In this document: piece by piece, positions 46,618 to 56,266 of the stretch | How positions within the stretch are numbered: the first letter of the stretch is position 1 | Layout of the letters: every line of letters begins with the position of its first letter | Source of the DNA: Marinobacter orientalis | GTDB taxonomy: Bacteria; Pseudomonadota; Gammaproteobacteria; Pseudomonadales; Oleiphilaceae | Reading direction: 5' to 3' | DNA: 64,000 nucleotides | NCBI RefSeq assembly: GCF_004792665.1 | Contig: NZ_SRZX01000001.1 | Location: 1,054,001 to 1,118,000, forward strand | Program-made: the position numbers and the translations under genes | Notes under the pieces: model-generated | Database searches by the model: none | Told to the model about the DNA's origin: nothing | The model's input: the letters and a program-made list of their open reading frames with translations, nothing else

Positions 46618-48504
46618 TCAGGCGGATTGCTTGCGCAGCAGGTCGCGCTTCTTGAGATGCACCAGCACCTGGGAAATGGCCGCCGGGGTTACACCCTGAA
46701 TGCGCGAGGCCTGGGCCACGGTTTCCGGCCGCACCTCCTTGAGCTTCTGCCTGATCTCGTTGGACAGGCCACCAATGGCATCAAAATCGATGTCGTCCGG
46801 CAGGCGGGTGTTCTCGTTCCGGCGCAAGCGTGCGATTTCGTCGGTCTGGCGGGAGATATAGCCCTCATACTTGATTTCGATTTCCACCTGATCCGCAACA
46901 ATCGGATCGTCCGCGATCCCTTCGGCCATCTGTGTAATATGGCTGTAGTTGATCTCCGGGCGCCGCAGCAGTTCCGCCAGGGTCTGGTCACGGTTCATCG
47001 GCTGGCGCAGGAAGCTGTTGGCAGCCTCGCCGCCGGTGGTACCCGGATGGATGCGGGTCGTTTCCAGACGATGGCGTTCGGCAGCGATGGCTTCACGCTT
47101 GATATTGAAAGCCTGCCAACGATGCTCATCCACAACCCCCAGTCTGTGACCGGTTTCGGTCAGACGCAGGTCAGCGTTGTCTTCCCGCAAAATCAGCCGG
47201 TATTCGGCGCGGCTGGTGAACATGCGGTAGGGCTCGGAGGTGCCCATGGTAATCAGATCATCCACCAGCACACCAAGATAGGCCTCGTCACGGCGGGGAT
47301 ACCATTCATCCCGCTCCTGGGCCCGCAATGCCGCGTTGATGCCCGCAAGCAGGCCCTGGGCACCGGCTTCTTCGTAACCGGTGGTGCCATTGATCTGGCC
47401 GGCAAAGTACAGGCCCCGGATAAATCTGGTTTCCAGGGTGTGGCGCAGGTCCTGGGGATTGAGGAAATCGTACTCGATGGCGTAACCGGGCCGGGTAATG
47501 TGGGCGTTCTCGAAGCCCGGAATGGTGCGCACGGCGGCCAGCTGGATATCAAACGGCAGGCTGGTGGAAATACCGTTGGGATACAGCTCGTTGGTGGTCA
47601 GCCCTTCCGGCTCCACGAAAATCTGGTGCGAGTCCTTGTCCGCAAAGCGGCTGACCTTGTCCTCAATAGATGGGCAATACCGGGGCCCGATGCCTTCAAT
47701 GTTGCCGGCAAACATCGGGGAACGGTCGAAGCCGCTGCGGATGATGTCGTGGGTCTGCTCGGTGGTGCGGGTGACATAGCAGCACACCTGCTCGGGATGC
47801 TGGTCACGGGAACCCAGGAACGACATCACCGGAGCCGGATCATCCCCCCACTGCTCCTGCATCACGGAAAAATCCACGCTGCGGGCATCGATACGGGGCG
47901 GGGTACCGGTTTTCAGGCGCCCGACATTGAACGGCAGCTCCCGCAGGCGCTGGGCCAGGGCATTGGCCGGGGCGTCGCCGGCACGGCCACCGGAGTGCTG
48001 CTGCATACCAATGTGGATAACGCCGCCAAGGAAGGTGCCGGTGGTCAGCACCACGGTCGGTGCCCGGAAACGGATACCGGACTGGGTCACCACACCGGTA
48101 ATGCGCTCGCCCTCAACGATCAGGTCGTCGGCGGCCTGCTGGAACAGGGTCAGATTGGGCTGGTTCTCGAGGATTTCGCGGATGGCCGCCTTGTACAGCA
48201 CCCGGTCTGCCTGGGCACGGGTCGCACGAACAGCCGGGCCCTTGCGGGAATTGAGCACACGGAACTGGATACCGGCCTTGTCGGTAGCCATGGCCATGGC
48301 ACCACCGAGGGCGTCGATTTCCTTCACCAGGTGGCTCTTGCCAATGCCGCCAATCGCCGGATTACAGGACATCTGGCCCAGGGTCTCAATGTTGTGGGTC
48401 AGCAGCAGGGTCCGGGAACCCATGCGCGCAGCCGCCAAAGCGGCTTCAGTGCCGGCATGGCCACCACCAATGACAATCACATCGAAACGGGTCGGATAAT
48501 CCAC
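46618..48504 (-). CDS. mnmG: tRNA uridine-5-carboxymethylaminomethyl modification enzyme MnmG
   Basis: A 628-residue FAD protein starting at a GTG with GAGG upstream. The FAD motif is [40 protein letters not shown] and [15 protein letters not shown] follow, and the C-terminal helical domain includes [19 protein letters not shown]. With MnmE it installs the cmnm5 group at U34 of several tRNAs. It faces away from the DnaA-box cluster upstream, the E. coli oriC-gidA arrangement. Confidence 0.98.
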   Translation of the reverse strand: MDYPTRFDVIVIGGGHAGTEAALAAARMGSRTLLLTHNIETLGQMSCNPAIGGIGKSHLVKEIDALGGAMAMATDKAGIQFRVLNSRKGPAVRATRAQADRVLYKAAIREILENQPNLTLFQQAADDLIVEGERITGVVTQSGIRFRAPTVVLTTGTFLGGVIHIGMQQHSGGRAGDAPANALAQRLRELPFNVGRLKTGTPPRIDARSVDFSVMQEQWGDDPAPVMSFLGSRDQHPEQVCCYVTRTTEQTHDIIRSGFDRSPMFAGNIEGIGPRYCPSIEDKVSRFADKDSHQIFVEPEGLTTNELYPNGISTSLPFDIQLAAVRTIPGFENAHITRPGYAIEYDFLNPQDLRHTLETRFIRGLYFAGQINGTTGYEEAGAQGLLAGINAALRAQERDEWYPRRDEAYLGVLVDDLITMGTSEPYRMFTSRAEYRLILREDNADLRLTETGHRLGVVDEHRWQAFNIKREAIAAERHRLETTRIHPGTTGGEAANSFLRQPMNRDQTLAELLRRPEINYSHITQMAEGIADDPIVADQVEIEIKYEGYISRQTDEIARLRRNENTRLPDDIDFDAIGGLSNEIRQKLKEVRPETVAQASRIQGVTPAAISQVLVHLKKRDLLRKQSA

Positions 48505-48909
48505 TACATCACCTCGGCAAACGGGTATCAGAAAATTCTGGGTCTAAAAAAACAGCCTGAAAATCAGGGCGGGGAGTATAACGCCTCACCCGCAAAATTG
48601 CAGTCAGAATGTGCAAATTTTAACCAGACTGGATGACATGGAAAACCCCTGACACAGCATTCGGACGATGGCTGAAGTTCCACACAAGGTTTCACAGATA
48701 CGTGAAAACCGAAATCCGAAAAATTTCAGGGGCTTGTAGAAGTGTTCTGAGAAAACTTTTCAAGAAAGTTATCCACATTCGAAGCTGCCTTCAAAAGTAT
48801 CAAAATACATACCAGGTATCTGTTATTGTTATAAAATTTCAGATTTAACCAAAGCTTATCCGAAGGTTATCCAGTAATTTATCCACAGGCTGCCACCGGA
48901 CCGGCGCTT
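48505..48909. other. Candidate replication origin next to mnmG (DnaA-box cluster)
   Basis: Four same-orientation DnaA boxes lie in 120 bases: TTATCCACA at 48769-48777 (exact), TTATCCGAA at 48856-48864, TTATCCAGT at 48867-48875, and TTATCCACA at 48879-48887 (exact). The last three are spaced 11-12 bases apart. Between the first and the others lies an AT-rich stretch (48790-48848) suited to unwinding. The location upstream of mnmG is that of E. coli oriC. No other gene is visible in the 405-base gap. Confidence 0.65.
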
Positions 48910-51900
48910 TCAGAACTGGTCCACCTGCCTGGACTGCGCAGCAGCCGCTATCCCGCGGCCACCTGCAGACCCCCTGGCCTGTTTCTCGAGTTCCAGGCTC
49001 ACCGCATTACTGGACCTGGCAAAGCGGGCGAGAAGATTGTAGAGCACAGGAATGATGAACAGGGTCAGGGTAGTGGCAAAGATCAGCCCGCCGAGGATGA
49101 CGATACCGATGGAAGCCCGGCTCTCGGCACCCGCACCGCTTGCCAGCACCAGCGGCACTGCGCCGAAGACCGTTGAAATAGTAGTCATCAGCACAGGCCG
49201 GAAGCGCAGGATGGCCCCCTCCAGGATGGCATCATAGACCTCGTAGCCTTTATCCCTCAGCTGGTTGGCAAACTCCACGATCAGTATCCCGTTCTTGGCC
49301 ATCAGCCCCAGCAGCATGATGATCCCTATCTGACTATAGATGTTGAGGGTGATACCGGTAAAAAACAGAGCATAGAGCGCGCCGGTGACTGCCAGAGGCA
49401 CAGACAGCATGATGATCATCGGGTGAATCCAGCTTTCAAACTGCGCGGCCAGCACCAGGAAGACGATAACGAACGCCAACGCGAACGTCACGTAGATGGC
49501 CGCGGAAGAATCCTGGAACTCCTGGCTCAGGCCCTTGTAACTGACCCTGGCCTCCGGCGGCAGGTTATCCACAGCGAGATTGTTGAGATAGGTCAGTGCC
49601 GAACCCAGATCGTAACCGTCTGCCAGGGAACCACTGATAACGACCGCCGGCAACCGGTCAATGCGCCGCAGGTCCGGATTGGCACCTACCTCTTCGATGC
49701 TCACCAGCGCTTCCAGGGGAATGAGCTCGCCACCCTCACGTGGACGCAGGAACACGCGACCAAGATCATTGGGTGTAGCCCGGTCGATGTCCGCCGCCTG
49801 AACGATGACATCGTACTCCCGGCCACGATCAAGGTAGGTCGTTACCTGTCGTGAAGCCAGCATGGTCTGCAGGGTCAGGCCCACGTCTTCCACGGTCACG
49901 TCGAGATCCGCGGCACGTTCCCTGTCGATGGTGACATTCAGTTCCGGGCGTGTCAGCTCGAAGTCGGTTTCCAGGCTGAGAAGATTGGGGTTGTCTTTCG
50001 CCCGCTCGACAATTTCCTCACTCCATGCCTGTACCGATTCATAGTCAGGGCCACCAATAACGAATTCCACCGGCTGGCTGAATCCACGCTGCCCCAGGCC
50101 CGGCGGGTTCACCGCCACCGAACGCACTCCGGGGACACCTGCCAGTTTGTCCCGGACTTCACTGGTTATTGCCTGCTGCCTGATCTCCCGCTCGTCCCAG
50201 GGCGCCAGGCCCATGATCATGAACGCACTGTCCGCCTCGTTGCGGAACCCGACGATGGAGAGTATTCGGGTGGCACTGCCGTTTTCCAGGTAGGGCAGCA
50301 ACAGCTCTTCGGCCTTGAGTACATGGTGGTCGGTGTATTCTACCGTGGAGCCACGTGGTGCGCTGGTGGGCATGATGATGATACCGCGATCTTCGGTCGG
50401 AGCCAGCTCCTGGGGTAATCGCGGGAATACCACCACCGCCATGATCAGACCCACCATACCCAGACCCAGCAGCAGGCCGGGCTGGCGCAGGGAAAATCGC
50501 AACATGCGGGCATAGCCGTTGGTGAGCCCGTTGAGGGCCCGCTCGCTGGCGGCCCACAGGCGGTGGCCTTCTTCGGTTTCGGGGCTGTGCGTTAGCCACC
50601 TGGAACACAGCATGGGCGTCAATGTAAGCGCCACGATGCTGGATACCACCACGGCCGCCGCCAGGGTAAAACCGAACTCTGCAAACAGGCGGCCCACGTT
50701 TCCGCCCATAAAGGAGATCGGCACGAAGACCGCAATCAGCGTCAGGGTGGTGGCGATAATTGCAAATGCCACCTGCCGTGCACCCCGATAGGCAGCCAAC
50801 AACGGCGGCTCACCCTCGTCGATACGCCGCTGGATGTTCTCCAGCATTACAATGGCATCGTCCACCACCAGGCCGATGGCAAGGATTACCGCCAACAGTG
50901 TCAGCACGTTGATGGAAAACCCCAGAGCACCAAGGCCGATGAACGCACCGATGACAGCCACCGGGATGGTCACCGCCGGAATCAGTGTTGCCCGCCACGA
51001 ACGCAGGAACATGAAGATCACCAGAATGACCAGGGATACCGAAATCGCCAGGGTAATGGCCACTTCCCGGATGGAGGCACGGATAAAGATGGATTCGTCG
51101 TAGCTTTCCGCGATGTTGACTTCCGGGGGCAGGGTTTCGCGGATTTTATCCAGTTCTGCCCGAACCAGATCCGAGACAGCAACAGTGTTGGATTTGGATT
51201 GCCGGATAACGCCCAGCCCCACTGCGGTCTGCCCGTTAAAGCGCAGACGGCCGGTGTCGGATTCGACCCCCATTTGCACATTGGCAACCTCGCCAAGCCT
51301 GAGCAGATCGTTACCGTCACGGCGGATAACCAGCTGGCGGAACTCATCGACACCGCCAAGCCGCCCTTTGGCGCGTACGGTGAAATCCCGGGTGGAGGAT
51401 TCTACCGAGCCGGCCGGCAACTCTACGTTATTCGACCTCAGGGCCTGTTCCACCTCCGCCACCGTCATGTCCCGGGACGCCAGCTTTTCGCGGTCCAGCC
51501 AGACGCGAATGGCATAGCGCCGCTCGCCACCGATCCGGACGTCCGCTACACCATCCAGAACCGAGAGACGGTCAACCAGAACCCTTTCCGCAAAATCACT
51601 GAGCCCGGCGCTGTCCCAGACATCACTCCGTAACGACAGCCACATCATTGGCCGTGCATCGGAATCAGCCTTTTGCACCACCGGTGGGTCGGCTTGCTCC
51701 GGCAGCTCGCTGGCAATCCGGGCTACCGCGTCGTGGACGTCATTGGCGGCGATATCCACATTGCGTGAGGTATTGAATTCAATGGAGGTTCGGGACTCAC
51801 CCTGTTCGGTGCTGGACTCGATGGAGCGAATCCCTTCGATACCGCTAATGGCGCCCTCGATCACCTGGGTAATCTGGGTATCCACCACCTCGGCCGCAGC

Positions 51901-52059
51901 ACCGGTATAATCGGTGGAAATGGAAACCACCGGCGGGTCAATGTCGGGGTATTCCCGCACCGGCAGACCGCGCAGGGCGGCGAGACCAAAAACCAGTATC
52001 AGCAGGCTGATAACCGTGGCGAAGACCGGTCGTTTGATGGAAATGTCGGAGAGAATCAT
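48910..52059 (-). CDS. RND efflux pump inner-membrane transporter (AcrB/HAE1 type)
   Basis: A 1049-residue protein. The start SDISIKRPVFATVISLLILV and VREYPDIDPPVVSISTDYTG are typical of hydrophobe/amphiphile efflux RND pumps. Helix 4 carries LAIGLVVDDAIVMLENIQRR with the paired Asp residues of the proton relay. The second half repeats the layout (GIIMLLGLMAKNGILIVEFA). It works as a trimer with the adaptor encoded 3 bases upstream. No outer-membrane channel gene is nearby, so a TolC-type protein encoded elsewhere must complete the pump. Substrates unknown; drugs, solvents or aromatics are possible. Confidence 0.95.
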   Translation of the reverse strand: MILSDISIKRPVFATVISLLILVFGLAALRGLPVREYPDIDPPVVSISTDYTGAAAEVVDTQITQVIEGAISGIEGIRSIESSTEQGESRTSIEFNTSRNVDIAANDVHDAVARIASELPEQADPPVVQKADSDARPMMWLSLRSDVWDSAGLSDFAERVLVDRLSVLDGVADVRIGGERRYAIRVWLDREKLASRDMTVAEVEQALRSNNVELPAGSVESSTRDFTVRAKGRLGGVDEFRQLVIRRDGNDLLRLGEVANVQMGVESDTGRLRFNGQTAVGLGVIRQSKSNTVAVSDLVRAELDKIRETLPPEVNIAESYDESIFIRASIREVAITLAISVSLVILVIFMFLRSWRATLIPAVTIPVAVIGAFIGLGALGFSINVLTLLAVILAIGLVVDDAIVMLENIQRRIDEGEPPLLAAYRGARQVAFAIIATTLTLIAVFVPISFMGGNVGRLFAEFGFTLAAAVVVSSIVALTLTPMLCSRWLTHSPETEEGHRLWAASERALNGLTNGYARMLRFSLRQPGLLLGLGMVGLIMAVVVFPRLPQELAPTEDRGIIIMPTSAPRGSTVEYTDHHVLKAEELLLPYLENGSATRILSIVGFRNEADSAFMIMGLAPWDEREIRQQAITSEVRDKLAGVPGVRSVAVNPPGLGQRGFSQPVEFVIGGPDYESVQAWSEEIVERAKDNPNLLSLETDFELTRPELNVTIDRERAADLDVTVEDVGLTLQTMLASRQVTTYLDRGREYDVIVQAADIDRATPNDLGRVFLRPREGGELIPLEALVSIEEVGANPDLRRIDRLPAVVISGSLADGYDLGSALTYLNNLAVDNLPPEARVSYKGLSQEFQDSSAAIYVTFALAFVIVFLVLAAQFESWIHPMIIMLSVPLAVTGALYALFFTGITLNIYSQIGIIMLLGLMAKNGILIVEFANQLRDKGYEVYDAILEGAILRFRPVLMTTISTVFGAVPLVLASGAGAESRASIGIVILGGLIFATTLTLFIIPVLYNLLARFARSSNAVSLELEKQARGSAGGRGIAAAAQSRQVDQF

Positions 52060-52062
52060 TGA

Positions 52063-53157
52063 TCAGGAATCCGGGGAACTGGCAAAACGGTTTTCCGGGA
52101 TCGCGTTGTCGTCATCCACCACATCGATGCGGTCGCCGCTGCTGAGGCGATCCTGGCCGGTGACAATCACCCGGTTGTCCTGAGATAGCCCCCGGGATAC
52201 CTCGACCCAACCCGGGGACCTGGAGCCCAGGGAAACGGATACCCGGCGGGCGATACCGTCCTCGGCAATGAAGACATACTTGTCATCACCGCGAATCATC
52301 AGCGCCTGCTCGGGAATAACCAGTGCTTCCCGCTCCCGTAATGTCAGATTGGCAGACATGAACTGTCCGGGCCGCAATTTGCCATCGGGGTTGTCGATAA
52401 TCGCCCGCACCGGCAGTGTGCGGCTGAGCTCGTTGATCCGGGTGCCAAGTTCCACCAGTTCACCCTCAAATCCCTCATCGGGATAGGCCGGCGACCTGCC
52501 GAGTACCAACTGTCCTGTCCGGACCTGGCCCAGGAAACGCTCGGGAATCGAAAAGCCCAGTTCCATGCGATCGGTTGAATCCAGGCTGGCTACGGACGTT
52601 CCCGAACTGAGGTAGGTGCCAAGGCTGATATCACTGAGTCCGATCACGCCTTCGAACGGCGCTTCAATGCGGTGGTTGTCCAGACGGGTCCGGGCAGATT
52701 CGCGCCGGGCCTCGGCCACAGCCATGGCGGTGCGAAGCTCATCTACCTGGGACCGGGAAATACTGTTGTTGGTTTGCAGGCGCTGGGCCCGTTGATACTG
52801 ACGGCGGGCATCGGCCAGGGTGGCTTCCGCTACCTGCAGGTCGGCCCTGGCCTGGCGATCGTCCAGTCGCAGCAGCAACTGGCCCTGGCTGACCCGCTTT
52901 CCGCTGGCCAGGTTCATTTCCACCACGCGGCCGCTGACCTCAGTTGTCAGCTCCACCTGGTCGAGGGCGCGAAGGTTGCCCACGGCGTTAACGGAATCCC
53001 GTACCACTTCCATGTTCGGGCTGATCGCATTCACCTTGCTCGCCGGACGCTCCCTCTGTGCACTGTCAGCCTCTTCCGGGACCAGGTAGTGCCAGGAGAG
53101 AGCACCTGCGGTTGCCAGAGCCACAAGTACCAGGGCGATCAGCCATTGCTTGACCAT
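52063..53157 (-). CDS. RND efflux periplasmic adaptor protein
   Basis: A 364-residue membrane-fusion protein. An N-terminal anchor (WLIALVLVALATAGALSWHY) is followed by the lipoyl half VELTTEVSGRVVEMNLASGK, a coiled-coil hairpin (ATLADARRQYQRAQRLQTNN), the second lipoyl half HRIEAPFEGVIGLSDISLGT, and beta-barrel domains with DGKLRPGQFMSANLTLRERE. It bridges the RND pump, encoded 3 bases downstream, and an outer-membrane channel. Confidence 0.95.
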   Translation of the reverse strand: MVKQWLIALVLVALATAGALSWHYLVPEEADSAQRERPASKVNAISPNMEVVRDSVNAVGNLRALDQVELTTEVSGRVVEMNLASGKRVSQGQLLLRLDDRQARADLQVAEATLADARRQYQRAQRLQTNNSISRSQVDELRTAMAVAEARRESARTRLDNHRIEAPFEGVIGLSDISLGTYLSSGTSVASLDSTDRMELGFSIPERFLGQVRTGQLVLGRSPAYPDEGFEGELVELGTRINELSRTLPVRAIIDNPDGKLRPGQFMSANLTLREREALVIPEQALMIRGDDKYVFIAEDGIARRVSVSLGSRSPGWVEVSRGLSQDNRVIVTGQDRLSSGDRIDVVDDDNAIPENRFASSPDS

Positions 53158-53215
53158 AATCTGCTCGATAAATTCGTTTAGTGTCGTTCACCGCTGGTAC
53201 CGGGGTCCGGCCCGA

Positions 53216-53776
53216 TTACTTCCTGCTGATCACCAGCACAATTTCACCCACTTGTATCCCCCATTTGGTCATGGTGGTCTGGTTGATCAGGGTGTCGGGC
53301 GTGATCAGGTACATCCAGTCATCCATACGAACATCAATGGTGTCATCCCCGTATGCCACCCGCAGAACATAGTTCATGTGGATCGCATTACCCTGCCAGC
53401 GCATGGTGCCAGGCTCCACCACATCTCCGGCATCGGCGTGCAGGGCACCATTATCCGGTGTCAGAGTCCAGACCCGGGTTTGCACCTCGCCATCGTCAAA
53501 CCGGAACTCTTCATCCAGCGTGCCAACGCCCGCGTCGTCCCAACTGGCGGAAATATCCGCGTCAAAGGTACGAATGACTTCACCGGAAAAATCCTTGACC
53601 ACACCCCGGGCGGAAAGTTCGCCGGTGAAGAACTCCTGGGGCGTCAATACCGGTTCCCGGTCCTGATAGTCCTCCAGCGCCGGTCCGGCGCAGCCAGCGA
53701 GCAGGGCTGTGGATAACAATAACCAGAGGTAGCGGGGCAAACCAGTGAATGCTTTCAATAAGAGGGGACTTTGCAT
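53216..53776 (-). CDS. DUF3833 family lipoprotein
   Basis: The start is the ATG at 53776 (186 residues), which places a lipoprotein signal at the N-terminus: a hydrophobic run ending LLSTALLAGC, with the lipid-modified Cys near residue 29. The mature part begins AGPALEDYQDREP and continues with LTPQEFFTGELSARGVVKDF and MRWQGNAIHMNYVLRVAYGD, matching DUF3833. The family has no established function. It is encoded between the efflux pair and the GGDEF-EAL gene with 58 and 87 bases on either side. Confidence 0.82.
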   Translation of the reverse strand: MQSPLLLKAFTGLPRYLWLLLSTALLAGCAGPALEDYQDREPVLTPQEFFTGELSARGVVKDFSGEVIRTFDADISASWDDAGVGTLDEEFRFDDGEVQTRVWTLTPDNGALHADAGDVVEPGTMRWQGNAIHMNYVLRVAYGDDTIDVRMDDWMYLITPDTLINQTTMTKWGIQVGEIVLVISRK

Positions 53777-53863
53777 GACTTTTACACTCTCGGCATGTTT
53801 CGCAGTGAATTTCCAGTCCCTGGAATACGCCAGAAGCGCCATTACCGATCAATGTGAGGCCTG

Positions 53864-56212
53864 TTACAAAAGCACTTCGGGCATACCAAAGTAGTCACCC
53901 TGGGAAAAATCAATGCCCAATTCGCGCACCCGCTCCTGAACGGCCTCATTGTGAACGAATTCGGCCACCGTGCGGATATTGAGGCTGCCGGCGAACTGGA
54001 CTATGCCACTGGTGACCAGAAACGCGGTATGGTCTTTATCAAGGTTACGGATCAGGCTGCCGTCGATTTTTATGTAATCAACCTTCAGGCTCAGAAGGTG
54101 GGCAAAATTGGAGTAGCCGGTGCCAAAATCATCAATGGCAATATGACAGCCGAACGGTTTTACCTGTTCAATGAACCTGCGGATCTCATCGTAATTGGCG
54201 ACGCCATCGGATTCCAGGATCTCGAACATCACCCTGTTGCCAATGCCATAACGGTCCAGCGCCTCCAGAATCCTGTTCACCGTCTCTGAATCGGCGATGT
54301 CGCCGTACGAGAGATTAATGGAAAATTCTTCCTTTCGGCTGGAAAAACGGGCGAAACACTTTTCGATCATCAGCACCGTGATTCTGCGGTTCAACCGCAA
54401 CCGGTCGGCAATCTTGACGAACTGGCCGGCACTCATCACCCGTCCGTCCGGCTCTACCATGCGCACCAGACACTCATACTTGGTAACACGCTGCAGCTGA
54501 TTATCGTAAATCGGCTGAAACCAGGGCACCAGGCGATCATCGTCAATCGCTGCCTTCAACCGGTTGGCCCAGTAAAGGTTGGCCTCGTAATTTTCCTCGA
54601 CCCCCACAGAAGGGTCGTAAAGCAGGTGATGACGGTTCTGCTCCCGTGCCTGCAGCACTGCCACCTTGGCCTGGCTGACCAGTTGATCGGTGGAATTCCC
54701 GGGCTTGCGATCTTTCTGCATCGCCATTCCGATACTGACATCGACCGTCAGCGGCTGCTGCTGCCAATAAATCCGTTCTCCGTTAACGAGGTGGCGTATC
54801 TGCACTGCCAGCCCCTCGATAACCTGCTCCTCAAGCAAGGGGGCGAGGATTGCGAATTCATCACCCGGCAAGCGGTATACCCTCAGCGAATCCGGTGCCT
54901 GATCACGGGTAAAGGCTGTCAACCGCGTTGCGATGGCCAACAATACATGGTCGCCGCAAACATTGCCGAACAGGCTGTTTATTTCGTTAAAACGGTCCAG
55001 ATTGATGATCAGCAGCGAGGCATCATTCTGGGTCTGTAAATCCTGTAACAGGCGGATCCGGTTGGGCAATCCCGTGAGATCATCGGTGTAGGAGGCCCGC
55101 AGTTCCCTGACCAGCTGGATAATCCGATACAGCAGATAGAGACTGAGAAGCAGTATCGCAGACACGGTACCCACCAGAACGCGCTGGTTGGTCTGCTTCA
55201 TGGGGCGCAGTCCCGCGTTGATTTCATCCACCGGCACGCCCGCGCCATAGACCATGCCTCCGGCGGTGGCGCCATAATACAGTTCGTAGACATCCTCCCC
55301 GACCGTGAGCGTGCGGGTGGCAAGCGCGCCGGTTGCGGAATGTTCATCGGCACTGCCAGCGAGTTCCAGTGCGAGAATCGCATCCATCAATGCCTGTTCC
55401 TGCCCGGTATCCTCACCCTTGCCAAGGCTCGACAGGTTGCGATTGTTCCTGTCGTTAAGGAAGGTAAAACTGTGTTCGGTGACCGTAATATGGCTTACAA
55501 CGTCAATCATCCGGTCCGCTGTCCAGGTGGTGGTTGCCATGCCAAGCAGGTTTTTCCGGCGGTCATACATCGGGCTTGCCAGCGTCAGCACTGGCCGTTC
55601 GATGTTGACGTCATAATAGATCGGCGACCAGTAGACTTTGTCCGCGTTGTCGGAGGTCGGTGTCCATTCCGGCCCCAGGGTGTGGCTGAACCAGGGCGCA
55701 TCACGGTAATTCCCGAAACGGTTTTCAACATCGAGCCGGTTCAGCTCCTGTTCCTCCGGGCCCTGTACAAAGTAGGGCATGTAACTGACAGCAGGCCCGG
55801 AAAGAACACCGGGCCGGAACCACAGGCCGCCGCCAGCAGCGCCGTCAAAATTCTGCAACTGGTCTTTGAGGGCGTTTTCCAGAGGAGTCCGGAGATGGGA
55901 ACTGTCAGGCTCGGAATCGTCGTTTTCTGCTATCGCGTGGAAGCTTTCTCCCACGTTTGCCAGGGTCGTGGTGTAACCGGCCAGGGTTGAGTGGCGGGCG
56001 TTGATACGCATCAGCCCGGCGCTCACGACTTCATGGATCTGTTGACGTCGAAGCTCAGACAGGGCATCCCGGGAATAATTGATGTTCAGAGTGGAAAGCA
56101 GAAACATGCCGGCCACGAACACCAGTACCAGCAAACCCAGCAACCACATCACGGACTGCCGGGAAGCCGGCGTTTTCCAGTTGGTCGGACGGTGGGTCAA
56201 CTTTCCCGGCAT
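53864..56212 (-). CDS. dCache-GGDEF-EAL membrane protein (probable c-di-GMP phosphodiesterase)
   Basis: A 782-residue signalling protein. Two membrane helices (about residues 23-45 and 340-360) flank a periplasmic sensor of double-Cache type. The GGDEF domain begins YTDDLTGLPNRIRLLQDL; its signature reads LPGDEFA near residue 450, with Pro for the first Gly, so cyclase activity is doubtful. The EAL domain has KYECLVRM near 579 for the EAL triplet, an intact IAIDDFGTGYSNFAHLLSL, DYIKIDGSLI and a late Glu (RTVAEFVHN), consistent with phosphodiesterase function. The ligand of the sensor part is unknown. Confidence 0.92.
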   Translation of the reverse strand: MPGKLTHRPTNWKTPASRQSVMWLLGLLVLVFVAGMFLLSTLNINYSRDALSELRRQQIHEVVSAGLMRINARHSTLAGYTTTLANVGESFHAIAENDDSEPDSSHLRTPLENALKDQLQNFDGAAGGGLWFRPGVLSGPAVSYMPYFVQGPEEQELNRLDVENRFGNYRDAPWFSHTLGPEWTPTSDNADKVYWSPIYYDVNIERPVLTLASPMYDRRKNLLGMATTTWTADRMIDVVSHITVTEHSFTFLNDRNNRNLSSLGKGEDTGQEQALMDAILALELAGSADEHSATGALATRTLTVGEDVYELYYGATAGGMVYGAGVPVDEINAGLRPMKQTNQRVLVGTVSAILLLSLYLLYRIIQLVRELRASYTDDLTGLPNRIRLLQDLQTQNDASLLIINLDRFNEINSLFGNVCGDHVLLAIATRLTAFTRDQAPDSLRVYRLPGDEFAILAPLLEEQVIEGLAVQIRHLVNGERIYWQQQPLTVDVSIGMAMQKDRKPGNSTDQLVSQAKVAVLQAREQNRHHLLYDPSVGVEENYEANLYWANRLKAAIDDDRLVPWFQPIYDNQLQRVTKYECLVRMVEPDGRVMSAGQFVKIADRLRLNRRITVLMIEKCFARFSSRKEEFSINLSYGDIADSETVNRILEALDRYGIGNRVMFEILESDGVANYDEIRRFIEQVKPFGCHIAIDDFGTGYSNFAHLLSLKVDYIKIDGSLIRNLDKDHTAFLVTSGIVQFAGSLNIRTVAEFVHNEAVQERVRELGIDFSQGDYFGMPEVLL

Positions 56213-56266
56213 GAATGGCTATCCTTGGGCGGATCAAACTGAGGCTTTCAAAGGTTTCCTCTGGGC

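Noticed and set aside
46627..48636. A 669-codon open frame antisense to mnmG.
   Set aside because: A shadow of mnmG, with no family features and no proper start context.
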